From the NCBI RefSeq assembly GCF_000340215.1, contig NW_006921542.1, forward strand, positions 1,688,444 to 1,752,443: DNA of 64,000 nucleotides. Reading direction: 5' to 3'. The DNA is from Pseudocercospora fijiensis CIRAD86 (taxonomy: Eukaryota > Ascomycota > Dothideomycetes > Mycosphaerellales > Mycosphaerellaceae). Below, piece by piece: positions 22,700 to 33,102 of the stretch (its first letter is position 1; the number at the start of each line of letters is the position of its first letter). The position numbers were made by a program, and so were the translations under genes. Under the pieces are notes generated by a model, which did no database searches, was not told where the DNA came from, and saw only the letters and a program-made list of their open reading frames with translations.

Positions 22700-25600
22700 T
22701 TCGCCGGAATTATAAATTAGGATTACTAGCTATATACCTACCGACTTAAGGAGACTTCCGATAAAGTTTACGCGCTATTCTATTGCGCTAATCTCCGGGC
22801 CTAACGTTAAAGAGAGAGGGCTCGGGTATTACGAGCGGTTAGTATATATACCCTATATAAGAGGGTAGCTAACAAGATTAAGCCCGTAAATAGTAGCGTA
22901 TATATAACCGATAGGTCTAATCCTAGCGGAAATCCTAACTAGCGATAAAAGTGCCTTAACCGCGAAGCGATGTTAATACCTAGGGATAGTCTATACGACT
23001 AGAGGTATATTACTAAAAAGTTCTCCGCTATTCCTAGGGGATCGAGGCTAACGCCGGAGAGACTAGCGAATATTAAACCTAGTATCGAGCTTTCGGATCT
23101 TAAACTAGATTTGCTATACGAGCTTCTATACAACCGCGAAGCCGTATTAGTATATAACTTTACGTATCTAGGTAGGATTAACCCGGAGGTTACCCCTCTA
23201 TAGAGGATCCGAACGATCGAGTATAAGCCTTAGGCTTACCTAGGGTTTAAGCTAAACCTAAGCCTAAGAGGTATAGTTAAGGACATAATACGGCAGCGTA
23301 TAAAGGCTAGTACCTTAGAGCCTTCCTATGCCTCGTATCGCAACCTATACTTCCTAGTTTAGAAGAAGACAGCTCCTAGGGAACTAAAGAAGTACCGTCT
23401 AATTAACGCTATACAAAAGTTTAACGTAGTTACGATTAGAGATACTAACCTCCCTCCGGAGACTAATAGGTTCTCGGAAGCTTTTGCTAACTATATTATA
23501 GCCTTACTAGTTAATGTTTTCTCGGGCTACGACTAGATCCCTCTCTATCCTAATAGCCGCGACCTTACTAGTTTCGAGATACCTCTTAGGCTATATAGAC
23601 AAACTACCCTTCTATAAGGGGCAACTAACTCCGTAGCCTAGTTCGTTTGCATTATAAACTAAGTCCTCGCGGCTTATATCTCCTATATAGCGATGCCTTT
23701 CCTTAACGATATCGGTATTAAGGGCCCTAAAACTAGGTACGATAATAAAGAAGTAGAGCCTAGTATCCGTAGGTTCTTTCTCGAACATATTCAGAACCTC
23801 GATAGTGTCCTCTACGACCTAGAGCGAGCTAACCTAACGGTATATAGGGAGAAGCTTTAGCTCCTATATAAACGAATAAACATTGTCGGGTTTGTAACTA
23901 ATAAGAACGGCCGCTATCCTAACAATATACGGGTCCTAAAGATTGTGTCCTAGCCCGACCCTACCTATTAGAAAGATGTCCGGATCTAGCTTAGAGTAGT
24001 CTCCTACTTCCGTATCTAGGTCGAAAACTTTGCGTTAGTATATAAGCCTCTATACGCCTTACTTAAGAAGGATATAGAGTTTAAATAGACCTCCGTTTAC
24101 TAAGCCGCTAAGGATAAGGTTACTAAGGTACTTATTAGCGCGCCTACGCTTACCTCTATTAACTACTCGGAAGGCGTAGGTCTACTAATTATTACTATCG
24201 ACTCGAGCGGGGAAGGCTACGGCGAGATACTAATATAGTATAATCGTAAGGAGCCCTCCTTACGTTACCCTATCCGGTACGAGTCCGGTCTATAGAAACC
24301 TATCGAGGCCCGATATAATACTAGTAAGCGAGAGTGCCTTAGTGTCTATAAGGCTCTTAAGAAGTTCCGACCTTAGCTCTTTAGAGTGTTCTTTCGCCTA
24401 GAAGTCGACGCTTAGACGCTAGTCTATTAACTTAACCGTATAGCCTCCGACCTACCTAACTCTACGATAGCTCGGTAGGTTGCCTAAATCTATTTATTTG
24501 ATTTCGACGTCTTCTATGTTCCTAGTAAGAAGCACACTAGACCGGATAGCCTTTCTAGAAGGCCTGCTATAGAAGAAGACATCGCCGAGATAATAGAAGA
24601 AGAGGATATCGACGCGATTATTAACTATACCTTCTTTACTACCTTCTATATTAACGCTATGCTACTAATTACTAGGTCTACTACCGACGACTAACCTAGT
24701 AACTAGCCTAACGAAGACCCTACTACTAACGGCGAGGACTAGGACGATACTAAGGCGGGCGAACTAGGTAGGGATAATATCCTTAATAGGGTCTACTCCG
24801 ACGACTCCTATAATATCGCCTACTTCCTTACCTACGCGAAGAGAGCTCCCGGTCTATTAAAGAGTTAATACCGTCGTATTATTCGCTATTCTCGGAGGTT
24901 CCTTATTAAGGATCGCATCCTTTAGCGATAGGCTATAGTTAATATACCGCTCTAGCGTATTATTAACGATCTAGCAGCCCGATAAGAAATCCTTCGTTCC
25001 GTTTATAATAAGCTCGGCTACCGGGCGGCGGAGGGCACCTTCGATATCCTTCGTCGACGCTACTAGTAGGACGGCGTATTAGCTAATATCTCCCGCTACT
25101 ATAAGAGCTATCCTAAGTGCAACTTTAGGAATAGCTACCGGCGTCTAGGAGAGCTACGTATCCCTGCTACCTAGTTAGTTAGGGAGCGGTAGTATAGCGA
25201 TAGGGTCTATCTTAGCCGTAATAATAGCCTATATATTATTCGAGAGGGTCTTTCTCGATAGCCGGAGGCCTATTATTTCTATAAAGGTTGCGGTGCTATT
25301 AATGCCCGTAATATAGCTACCTTCCTATTTAAGGATCTGTTTTGCCGCTAGGGAACACCTTACGAGGTTATCTTAGACAACGCTACGAATAATATAGCTA
25401 AGGAGGTTTAAGCGCTACTTGTTTTATACGGGGCTAAGAACGTTCGCATCTCCCCGTACTATCCCTAGTCGAATACTATTATTAAGCGCGGCTATCGGTC
25501 GTTAATTAATGCCCTATCTAAGATAACTAATAGTAGCGATAGGTCCGTTCCTATCTCTACCCGTATTCTAGCCCTTCTCTAGGCGGATCGAACTACTATT

Positions 25601-26404
25601 ATCGATACGACTAGACTTACGCTAGTAGAGCTTATAATTAGAAGGGACGCCGTTCTTCCGATTAAGTTGTCCTACTATACGTATAGCGTTTACGACTAGG
25701 GATCTGTTCGTACTAGAGTAGATCTCCTTGCCCTACGCGCTAAGGCTCTTAAGGATATAACTACTACTTCTTAGGAGGGACTTGCTCGATAACGTCGCCT
25801 TTATAAGGAGGCTAAGCAGTATTTCGACGACTATAATGCTATTAACTAGGAGCCTCTAAAGGTTAGCGATATAGTCCTTCTATACCGGTCCGAACTAGAG
25901 TATAGTTACTCCTATAAGTTAGCCTTTAAGTAGAAGGGTCCTTATAGAGTAAAGGAGGTCCTTTACTTAGGTTCTATATACCTTCTTTAGGAGCTAGATA
26001 GTGCTACCTTAAAGCACTCTTACCCTCGGGCTAATCTAAAGAAGATCGTTAAGTTACGCGAACCTGCCTGCCCTCCGCTAACCGAGGAGGAGGTTAGTGC
26101 CTCTATAGACCCTCTACCGTCCTTAGATACCTATCGGGAGGAGGATCCTACCGCTATTCTAGATCCTGTTCTGCTTAAGAACTATGCCTATCCCTAGATT
26201 CGTCTTAGTAAGCTATTAGGAATAACTTAAGAATAAAGAGAGGGTTATATACGGATTAACTATATATAGAGCGTTTCCGATATTGATTCCGATTCTAATA
26301 GTAAACTAGACTTCTAGCTATCTAACTCTAACTCCGAGGAACCTAACTAGTCTAGCGATAAAGACCGCCTAGAATTATAGCTTATCGACCCCGACACTAA
26401 ATAA
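22700..26404 (+). pseudogene. E1 pol: RT, RNase H, integrase
   Basis: RT: YRNLYFLVQKKTAPRELKKY, RLINAIQKFNVVTIRDTNLP and NVFSGYDQIPLYPNSRD match the fungal gypsy RT pattern; the catalytic box near 23700 reads FLNDIG (family FLDDIG, kept in E3). RNase H: IDSSGEGYGEIL near 24200 and SKRECLSVYKALKKFR. Integrase: a degraded zinc-binding stretch near 25.05-25.15 kb, then VILDNATNN and YYPQSNTIIKRGYRSL (25.36-25.51 kb), where the family has LDNGTEN and HPQSNGxxERG. The stop TAA at 26402-26404 is also present in E3. Pol is in a different frame from gag-pro and is separated from it by about 100 bases and a palindrome, so it may be expressed as its own ORF rather than by frameshift. The start is not resolved. 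Confidence 0.9.
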
Positions 26405-27546
26405 TCGTATGTCCTTTCCTACCTCTACTACGTTACTTTCCTTGCCTCTATTAACTATTCTCCGCGCTATTAATATAGAGCGCTACCCTTTAGCTTTAGT
26501 CCTTACCGCCTATTCCTACGGATATTAATGCTCTTAGTTGTTGCCCTCCTTTGCTTTTACCTTGTCTATTGTTTTGCTCTTTTGTCTTTTACCTTCGATT
26601 AATATTGCTATAGCTTTACTCTTTTTGTGTTTCCTTAGAAAAGAACTGTACGAGGTATAACTTCCGAATAATACCCCGGGGATAGTATTCGGAAGCTAGC
26701 CGAACCTAACCTCCCGCCCTTCTAGGACTACTTCCCTCTAGTTTCCTAGTCTCTAGCAACCGCCCTTAGGTAGCAACGACAATAAGATACTCCGCTAGAG
26801 AAGATTGTTCCTGCCCTAATTAGTATTAGTTACGTAGGATACTAAGAAAGGGAGGATCCCTCTCCCTTCCTAGCTTTTAGATAGATATAGCAACCTAGGC
26901 CTATAGCCTCTAAAGATAGGGACCTTAGGCCGCTAAGCTTAGTGTCTAGAAGAAACAAGAACGTACAGGCTACGTTTATATGCCTACTACTATAAAAGGT
27001 AATGCTACATCTATAACGATAGTACTATAGGCTAATATAAGCTACGCTAGGCCTAGGCGATTTGCTCCTAGTTGCCGAGTATCTCTAGAGAAAGGCTAAT
27101 ACTACCCCGGGGGTATTATTAGTCCCGCTAGCCTTACTACTATAGATTACTACTAGGTACTCGAACTAACTAGTTATATTTCGAGTGCGCGGGAATCTAC
27201 GAAAGCTAGAGGTTAATAGAGGCGCGTAGTCGCTACTAGCAATTAGCTAGATCGATTATTAAACTTTAGCCTACCCTACTAATAAAAGAGTCTCGTATAT
27301 AGCTTTACTTTTTAGGGTCTATATATAGTCGTTATCCGTTTGCTTTACCGGAATATACGGACTACGCTACCTTCGTACCCTATTTAAGGCGAGCTTTCTA
27401 AGCTCTTTCTTCTACTCGAATACTAACTAACTTACTACCGCCTACCCCCTCCCCCTCCTTCTATCTAAACCCTTTAATTATTATTAACAAGCTACGAACG
27501 TTTTTGCAAACTCGTTACTAACTCCTTTCCGCTCCGGTCGACTAAG
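26405..27546 (+). other. E1 spacer between pol and the third ORF, with two palindromes
   Basis: About 1.1 kb without a recognised frame. CTTCCGAATAATACCCCGGG (26661 onward, completed by GATAGTATTCGGAAG) is a 35-base near-perfect palindrome, and CTAATACTACCCCGGGGGTA (27095 onward) is a second. E3 has both at the matching places (48625-48655 and 49074-49102). Confidence 0.7.
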
Positions 27547-30297
27547 ATATCTTCTAGCGCCCTAAATCCGCTAGGCGCTAGTAGTAGTAGCAACCTACTA
27601 GCCCTAAACCTAGGCGTACTAGTCCCGATCGAAGCCCCCTCCGATAGCGCCTTAGCTACTATAACTAGCCTCGAGTACTACTTCTAGATCGTTACCGCCC
27701 TTAAAGACCCTTAAGAGAAGATCTAGAACGCTCGTACCCTACTACGCGTTATTAATAGGAACATTAAGAAGGCTGCTATCTTAGTTGCGTATAGTATAAA
27801 TAACTTGCGTTAGTCTATCGGTAAGCGTATCTTTAAGCGCGAGGTCCTTAACGATATAGATATCGAATAAGCCTTTCCTATTGTCTATAGCCTCGAGACG
27901 GCCGGTACCTAGATTCGTTTGCGCTTTAAGACCCTCGACTAGGCCTTCGAATATTAGGGAGGACTAAGTAGTCTTCCTAAGAGCCTTATTAACTTCGCCT
28001 ACGGTAGATAAGAGCGTACTAAGTAGGTCTCTTCGTTCGTTAATAAGTATAAGGTCCGTCGTTAAGGCGCCGAGTATCTTTCCCGTACTATAATCTATCG
28101 TATATCTATAGCTAGTAAGAAGGTAGGTAAGTAGTTACTTAACTTGTCCTTTACGCTTAACGACTTTACGATAGCCTACTAGAAGAAGCACTACGATGCG
28201 ATTGTCTAGGTCGATCTTAACGTATAGACAACTAAGGATCTACTAAAAGAGAAGGGCTATCGTATTAATAGTATAGGCTTTATTATTAAAGGTTAAGAGG
28301 CTCCTATCGTTAATGTCCTTAAACGTAAGGCTCTTCGCTTAGAAACCGAGGCCGATACGGCTGCTAGTCTTACGCTCGCTATAGAAATGTAGGCTAAAGA
28401 TCGTCGCTCGACCCGCAACTGTAAGGTCTTTTAAGAAGTTTAAGACGAGCGCGCTAAGGCCGAAGTAGCGCGTAAGAAGGCATTGTATGCTCGCTAGGCC
28501 CTCCGTAAGGCTAGTAAGAAGTATAGCACTCCTTCTAGTACCGACTATAGTACTAACTATAGTACTAACTATAGTAACTCGGATGTTAATATACTAGATA
28601 TACTACTAGAAGATGTCTCCTCCGAAGGCTCCTTTAGCGAGCGTAGAGATAGAGGCCTCTCGCCGATCCTATTAACTAAGAACATCTATAGTTCTTATAA
28701 GGGCGACTCTATTACGCACCTTATTACTAAGATCGATATAGTTCCTAAAGCCGATATAGGCAAAGCTCCTACCGCCCTGTCTATCTATTAACAGCTCGAC
28801 GACCTTAGTAAGCTAGGTAAAGAGCGGTTTACTATATATACTAACTATATTAAGAAGGCTGCTAAGGTCTATAGTCTCTATACTAGTGCTAAGACAAGTG
28901 TCCTTATTAGCCGCCTATTAAAGATTAGACGTAATATCGCTAATTAAGATGCCTTCGCTGCCCTTAAGGCTAATTAGGCCTATACTAACTAGTTTCCTAG
29001 ACGCCCTATTGCCGCCCCGATATCTCTAGGACTCTACGCGTTTAACCCTACTAGTACTATTACTCGCGCCCTTACGCTAACGGATCGCTAGAGCAAGTTC
29101 GTTACCGGCATCCTTAGCTAAGGCACCTCCTTCGACCGCTTTCGCTAGACTAGCAATACTATCTTCCCTTAAGTCTTTAGTTAGTTATAAGAGCCTCGTA
29201 GAGTATATCTTCCTTTCCTTATCGACCTAATATAGGAGGAGTTTAAAATATACCTTTAGTATATACGTACGATGCCTAAGGCTAAGTAGGAAGGCCGCAA
29301 TGCCCTTTAAACTTATAGTGTAAGCAACTAAATCGTCCGCTAGCACCCTGCCCTATAGCTCTTAGCTATCGCCCTTCGACCTAATTACGTATACGAGCTT
29401 ATCTCTATCCCTAAGCCTACTAAGTTCTTTAAGGTTAGCGGTACTTATAAAAACTGTCCTTCTAAGGAGTCTACTCGTCTCGGATAAGATATAGTTAAGC
29501 TCGTAGCTAGCGAGGGTACTAGTTACCTACGCATTAAGGTCTGCCTTATATCTAAGGATAAGACTAGCTACTCTACTATTGTCGAAGGTATATATTAGCC
29601 CGAGGTCTTTACGAACTAGGTTAAGAAGCTTAAGGCTCGTAGCCTAGTCCTACTAAGCAAGATCGGCAAGCTTACTAATAAGCACCTTACCGACGACGAC
29701 CTCGACTATATATTCGATAGTTAGCCTAATAGTAAGGGGCGTAAGGCGGAGTAGATCCTTAACCCTCTAAAGGAGTGCGAGGTCTCTATTTAGATACTAT
29801 ACCTACTATATAGTAATCTAAAGACTAAGAGCAACCGTATATTAATTAACCTAGGCTACTCTCGCGTTATTAACGGCATTAAGGTTAAGGGCTACGAGAA
29901 CTTAATAGTCTCTTAGGTTGCTAAAGCGTACCGCAATCTAACCGCCCTCCTAGCCTCTAACTCCTTCGTACTATTCGCTTTCCCTACGGCTATCTTAGTC
30001 GAAGGCCTCGGCTATATCTCCGACGCCCTAGTTAGTAGGATTCTTTAGTTAAGTTACGTTGTTTAGAACGAAGTTAAACAGATCCTCTAGCTTAATAACG
30101 AGGGACTTAAGGAATATCTATACGATTAGGAGAAAGCTGCGACGGAAAAGGCTATTAACCTCCTCGTTAATTAAGCTTTCTATAAGGGATAGTACTTCGG
30201 TACTAATAGCTTTAACGCGTACGGAGGAGATTTCGAGAGCCGACTAGTAGATAAGGTTATTGCTAGTAAGGATTACGGCGTATTAAAACAATAGTAA
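27547..30297 (+). pseudogene. E1 third ORF (additional ORF downstream of pol), unknown function
   Basis: A frame of 917 codons runs from ATA (27547; the E3 copy keeps ATG at 49518) to TAA at 30295-30297. It begins SSSALNPLGASSSSN, and contains LEYYFQIVTALKDPQEKIQN, a Lys/Arg/Ala-rich predicted coiled-coil stretch (DERAKAEVARKKALYARQAL, about residue 300), a Tyr/Ser/Thr-Asn repeat (STDYSTNYSTNYSNS) and acidic-serine segments. I see no env-like signal peptide, no obvious membrane anchor and no enzyme motif. It is retained in both E1 and E3, which argues that it belongs to the element. It could be a second structural protein or a captured host gene. Function is unknown. Confidence 0.7.
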
Positions 30298-30349
30298 GTC
30301 TATATAGTATTGCTTAGGAAGTTGTTTTTATATAATTATAGTATCTAGG

Positions 30350-30377
30350 ATTAATGCTACCCCGGGGGTGTTATTAC
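30350..30377. repeat. Palindrome after the third ORF of E1
   Basis: GATTAATGCTACCCCGGGGG continues TGTTATTA, the fifth such palindrome in the element, about 50 bases after the stop of the third ORF. Confidence 0.75.
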
Positions 30378-30452
30378 GGAGTTCTAAGAATAGCCTTAGC
30401 TAAGAGCGCTAAGGATACATACATATTTGTTTTAAGCGCGCATAATATAAAA

Positions 30453-30484
30453 CGTGTCTAGTTAGACACGAAGAAAGGGAGGGA
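30453..30484 (+). promoter_or_regulatory. Palindrome plus polypurine tract of E1
   Basis: CGTGTCTAGTTAGACACG (30453-30470) is an 18-base inverted repeat directly followed by GAAGAAAGGGAGGGA, which abuts the 3' LTR and fits the plus-strand primer of LTR elements. Confidence 0.75.
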
Positions 30485-30763
30485 TATTAGCTAGTAACCG
30501 GCCCTATACCTATAGGCTAGTTTTAAGCCTATATAAGAGGCCTCCTTCTATAGAGTAGATAGATTATTAACCTCGTATAGCATATTATTTATGTTACACT
30601 TCTACAATGCCTATATTGCAGGGCTCTAGTTATTAGCCTAAGCGATAGTCTCGTTATCCTATCTTACTAAACATAGCTGCCTATATTGCTATAGGTTATA
30701 TTACCCTCGGTAGCCTATACTATTGCTATAAGTAGTAGTAGTAGTATTAGTTTCCGTCCTTTA
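30485..30763 (+). repeat. 3' LTR of E1
   Basis: The same length and ends as 18487-18765. It keeps TG or CA at a few places where the 5' LTR has TA and the reverse, so both were mutated after insertion. Confidence 0.95.
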
Positions 30764-31701
30764 ATATATATCTTCTCTATCTCTACCGTCGCTATACCGG
30801 TACGTTATACGAGTTTGTTAACCTAATATATTAATATCGTATTTGCTTTTTATAATACTAAATCCCCTCCGCTTCGCCTATCTATATATAAACTATTCGG
30901 CTATCTAGAATAACGGGAATTAATATCTATAGATCCGATCTAGTAGCCTATACGCCCCTATTAGACGCTCGTATCGCGCCCTAGTATTATCTATCCTACT
31001 ATCCTTACTACGAACTTATACTAGAGCGCCGGGCAATCTTATAATTATTAGATATCGCTAGATAGCGGCGCTCCTCTCGCGATATATCTCCTCTAATAAC
31101 TTCTCTCGCCCTCTTACGCCTCCGCCTAAGCGCTAACGATCCTATTCGCGAATAGCGTATTCGATATCGAGTAGCGTAAAGTAGTCGTTAGTTATACTCC
31201 GTAATAGGAACTACGATAGACTTATTATCGCTTCTAGCGTAACTGCCCGATTGTCGCGTATAACTACTACGCGGTATAGATAATCTATACTACTATATCT
31301 AATACTTACTCGGCTAAGGGGAAACTCTATCCCCTCCTATAAACGGATTCGGCCTCGCTATTAAACTTAAAGACTAGTTATATCCCCTTCCCCTTCTATA
31401 GTACGTAACTTATATCGTATCTATATATCTACGCTACTATCCGCCCTAATAGATATATCCTTACCTAAACTACCTATTATAGGAGATTACTATATCCTAT
31501 ACGTATATCTATCTCGCGTGTCTAATACTTAGTCGAAGACTCGACCCTCTCTCCTATCTTTATCCTACCTCGCCCGTTTCTATATAGTATATCTCCTATA
31601 GCTTATTATATATATTAACTAACAATACGGCCGGTACTATTACGTACTATTGCGCCGACCGCCCTATATCTACTAACGCGCCCTATAATCTCGTAATTAA
31701 T
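30764..31701. other. Heavily RIPped DNA, no gene identified
   Basis: The plus strand gives basic, low-information peptides and I could not recognise a family. It was joined to 18486 before E1 inserted. Confidence 0.45.
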
Positions 31702-31741
31702 AATACTAACTATTATTCTACCTAGTAAAATAGCTAGTATT
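31702..31741. repeat. CTAG-centred palindrome, copy D
   Basis: AATACTAACTATTATTCTAC and CTAGTAAAATAGCTAGTATT form a near-perfect 40-base palindrome. It lies 55 bases before the 171-bp repeat unit 1, as copy G does before unit 2. Confidence 0.7.
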
Positions 31742-31796
31742 GCTATAGGTACCCGCTACCGCGCCTACGTAGCTAGATATCGCCTTTACGTCTATC

Positions 31797-31967
31797 CTTT
31801 ACTTAGGCTAAGTTTAACCGTTTATTAGCGTATTTCGGTAGACTTTACTTTATAATATTAACTAAGGCGGCAAACGAAGCGTAGTCCCGACCTTACTATA
31901 TAAATTAGCTACGTCGCCTAGGAGGACTCTTTAATACGTATATTAGTAGAGTAAACCGCTAGTCTAC
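31797..31967. repeat. 171-bp repeat, unit 1 (intact)
   Basis: It starts CTTTACTTAGGCTAAGTTTA and ends GTAAACCGCTAGTCTAC. Unit 2 at 32961-33102 plus 36405-36435 has the same length and order. The last two thirds have inverted ends: GTAGACTTTAC against GTAAACCGCTAGTCTAC, so it may be a small MITE-like element. Confidence 0.75.
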
Positions 31968-32796
31968 TAGTCTTGCCCCGAGCGCTATTAACGTACTAAT
32001 ATAGGTCTCTTCTCGGCCGCTAACTCTCTCTACTTTATAATCTACTTCTACTATCTACGACCTATACTCGTCTATCTATTCCTCTAGCTGGCAAACTAGT
32101 CTATAGCCCTATACGTATATCCTACGCTACCGTACTATACTACGCTACGACTACCTACTAAGCTCCCTACTACGTCTAATTATCGCTATAGTAGACTATA
32201 CCGATAGTACCGCCGTCGCGCCCTTTAAGGCTAAACTCTATCGTCCCTATATTAATAAAAACCGCTAGCTATTTTTCTACGCCTACTTAATTAATAAAGA
32301 GATCGAATACTACTACGGTCGAATATTAAGCTTCTCTTAGCTCGACCTCGACGGCTATTCCGAAAAGCTCCGCTAACTCCGACTACGTAAGCTCGCGATC
32401 TTCCTAGTTAGTATCGGCTATACTAGATTTTAAAGGGACTATACTCGGCATATTTAGAGACATTAGCCTCGTATACTAGCGATAGAGCCGTAGAAGTTAA
32501 GGTCGGAATCGTCTCTATATAGCTCCGCTACGATAATTAGTATTTATTTAGTTACTCTATATAGAACTAGGCGTAGGGAAGCCTATATACGCCCCTAGGT
32601 TACCTATTATACTATACTCTCGATAGCGGATTAATACGGACGTACGTAGTATTATAGACTATGCCGTAGCTTATACTACTATAGTTCTATACTATCTAGC
32701 TCTCTATTACTCTTATCCTTATATAACAATTTAATTTATATATCTGCTATTTTATCCTTTCCTATACTCTATATACCGATATCTCCCGCAATCGTC

Positions 32797-32912
32797 GACT
32801 ATTTTACTAGCTAGTAAAGTCTATCGTCCCTATAGCCGCTATAGTTACCTTATATCCTATCTAGCTATATATATTAACTATTGCCTCCGCCGGTAGAACG
32901 GTCGACTATGCC
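32797..32912. repeat. CTAG-centred palindromes, copies E and G, as inverted ends of a 116-bp unit
   Basis: GACTATTTTACTAGCTAGTA with AAGTCTATC (32797-32825) is a palindrome. CTATTGCCTCCGCCGGTAGA (32883 onward) with ACGGTCGACTA is its diverged reverse complement. Together they look like inverted termini, each with its own inner palindrome, as in copies B and C. Confidence 0.55.
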
Positions 32913-32960
32913 TTAGGTATCTATTAGCTCGGTACGCTAGTCGTTACCCGACTTTATACC

Positions 32961-33102
32961 CTTTACTTAGATTAAGTTTAATACTATACTAGCGTATTTT
33001 AGTAGACTTTACCTCTCGGCCTCGACTAAAGTAGCGAACGAAGCGTAATCCCGACTTCGCTATATAAATTCGCTACGTCGTTTAGGACGACCTTTTCGTA
33101 TA
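32961..33102. repeat. 171-bp repeat, unit 2, left part, split by Fot1
   Basis: It matches unit 1 up to the TA at 33101-33102 and continues at 36405 across the transposon. Confidence 0.8.

Larger units (their letters stand above)
18487..30763 (+). mobile_element. Full-length 12.3-kb Ty3/gypsy element E1 with three ORFs
   Basis: Identical-length 279-bp LTRs (18487-18765, 30485-30763) begin TATTAGCTAG and end CCTTTA, RIPped forms of TG...CA. The bases on both sides share ATAT, compatible with a short target duplication but too simple to prove it. Internally it has a leader of about 820 bases, gag-pro (19584-22583), pol (about 22700-26404), a third ORF (27547-30297) and a purine tract (30470-30484) against the 3' LTR. 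It is much longer than the usual 5-8 kb gypsy. E2 and E3 are relatives with a slightly different LTR. All ORFs carry many RIP stops. Confidence 0.95.

Noticed and set aside
30059..30247. Open plus-strand frame
   Set aside because: It is out of frame with the third ORF of E1, which is coherent there.
27547..30297. Envelope-like protein in the E1 third ORF
   Set aside because: No signal peptide, cleavage site or C-terminal membrane segment is visible in the frame.
18487..30763. Dating E1 by LTR divergence
   Set aside because: The LTR differences are at RIP-type positions, so a molecular clock does not apply.
18482..30768. Firm target-site duplication for E1
   Set aside because: Only ATAT is shared in a TA-rich context, which chance or RIP can explain.
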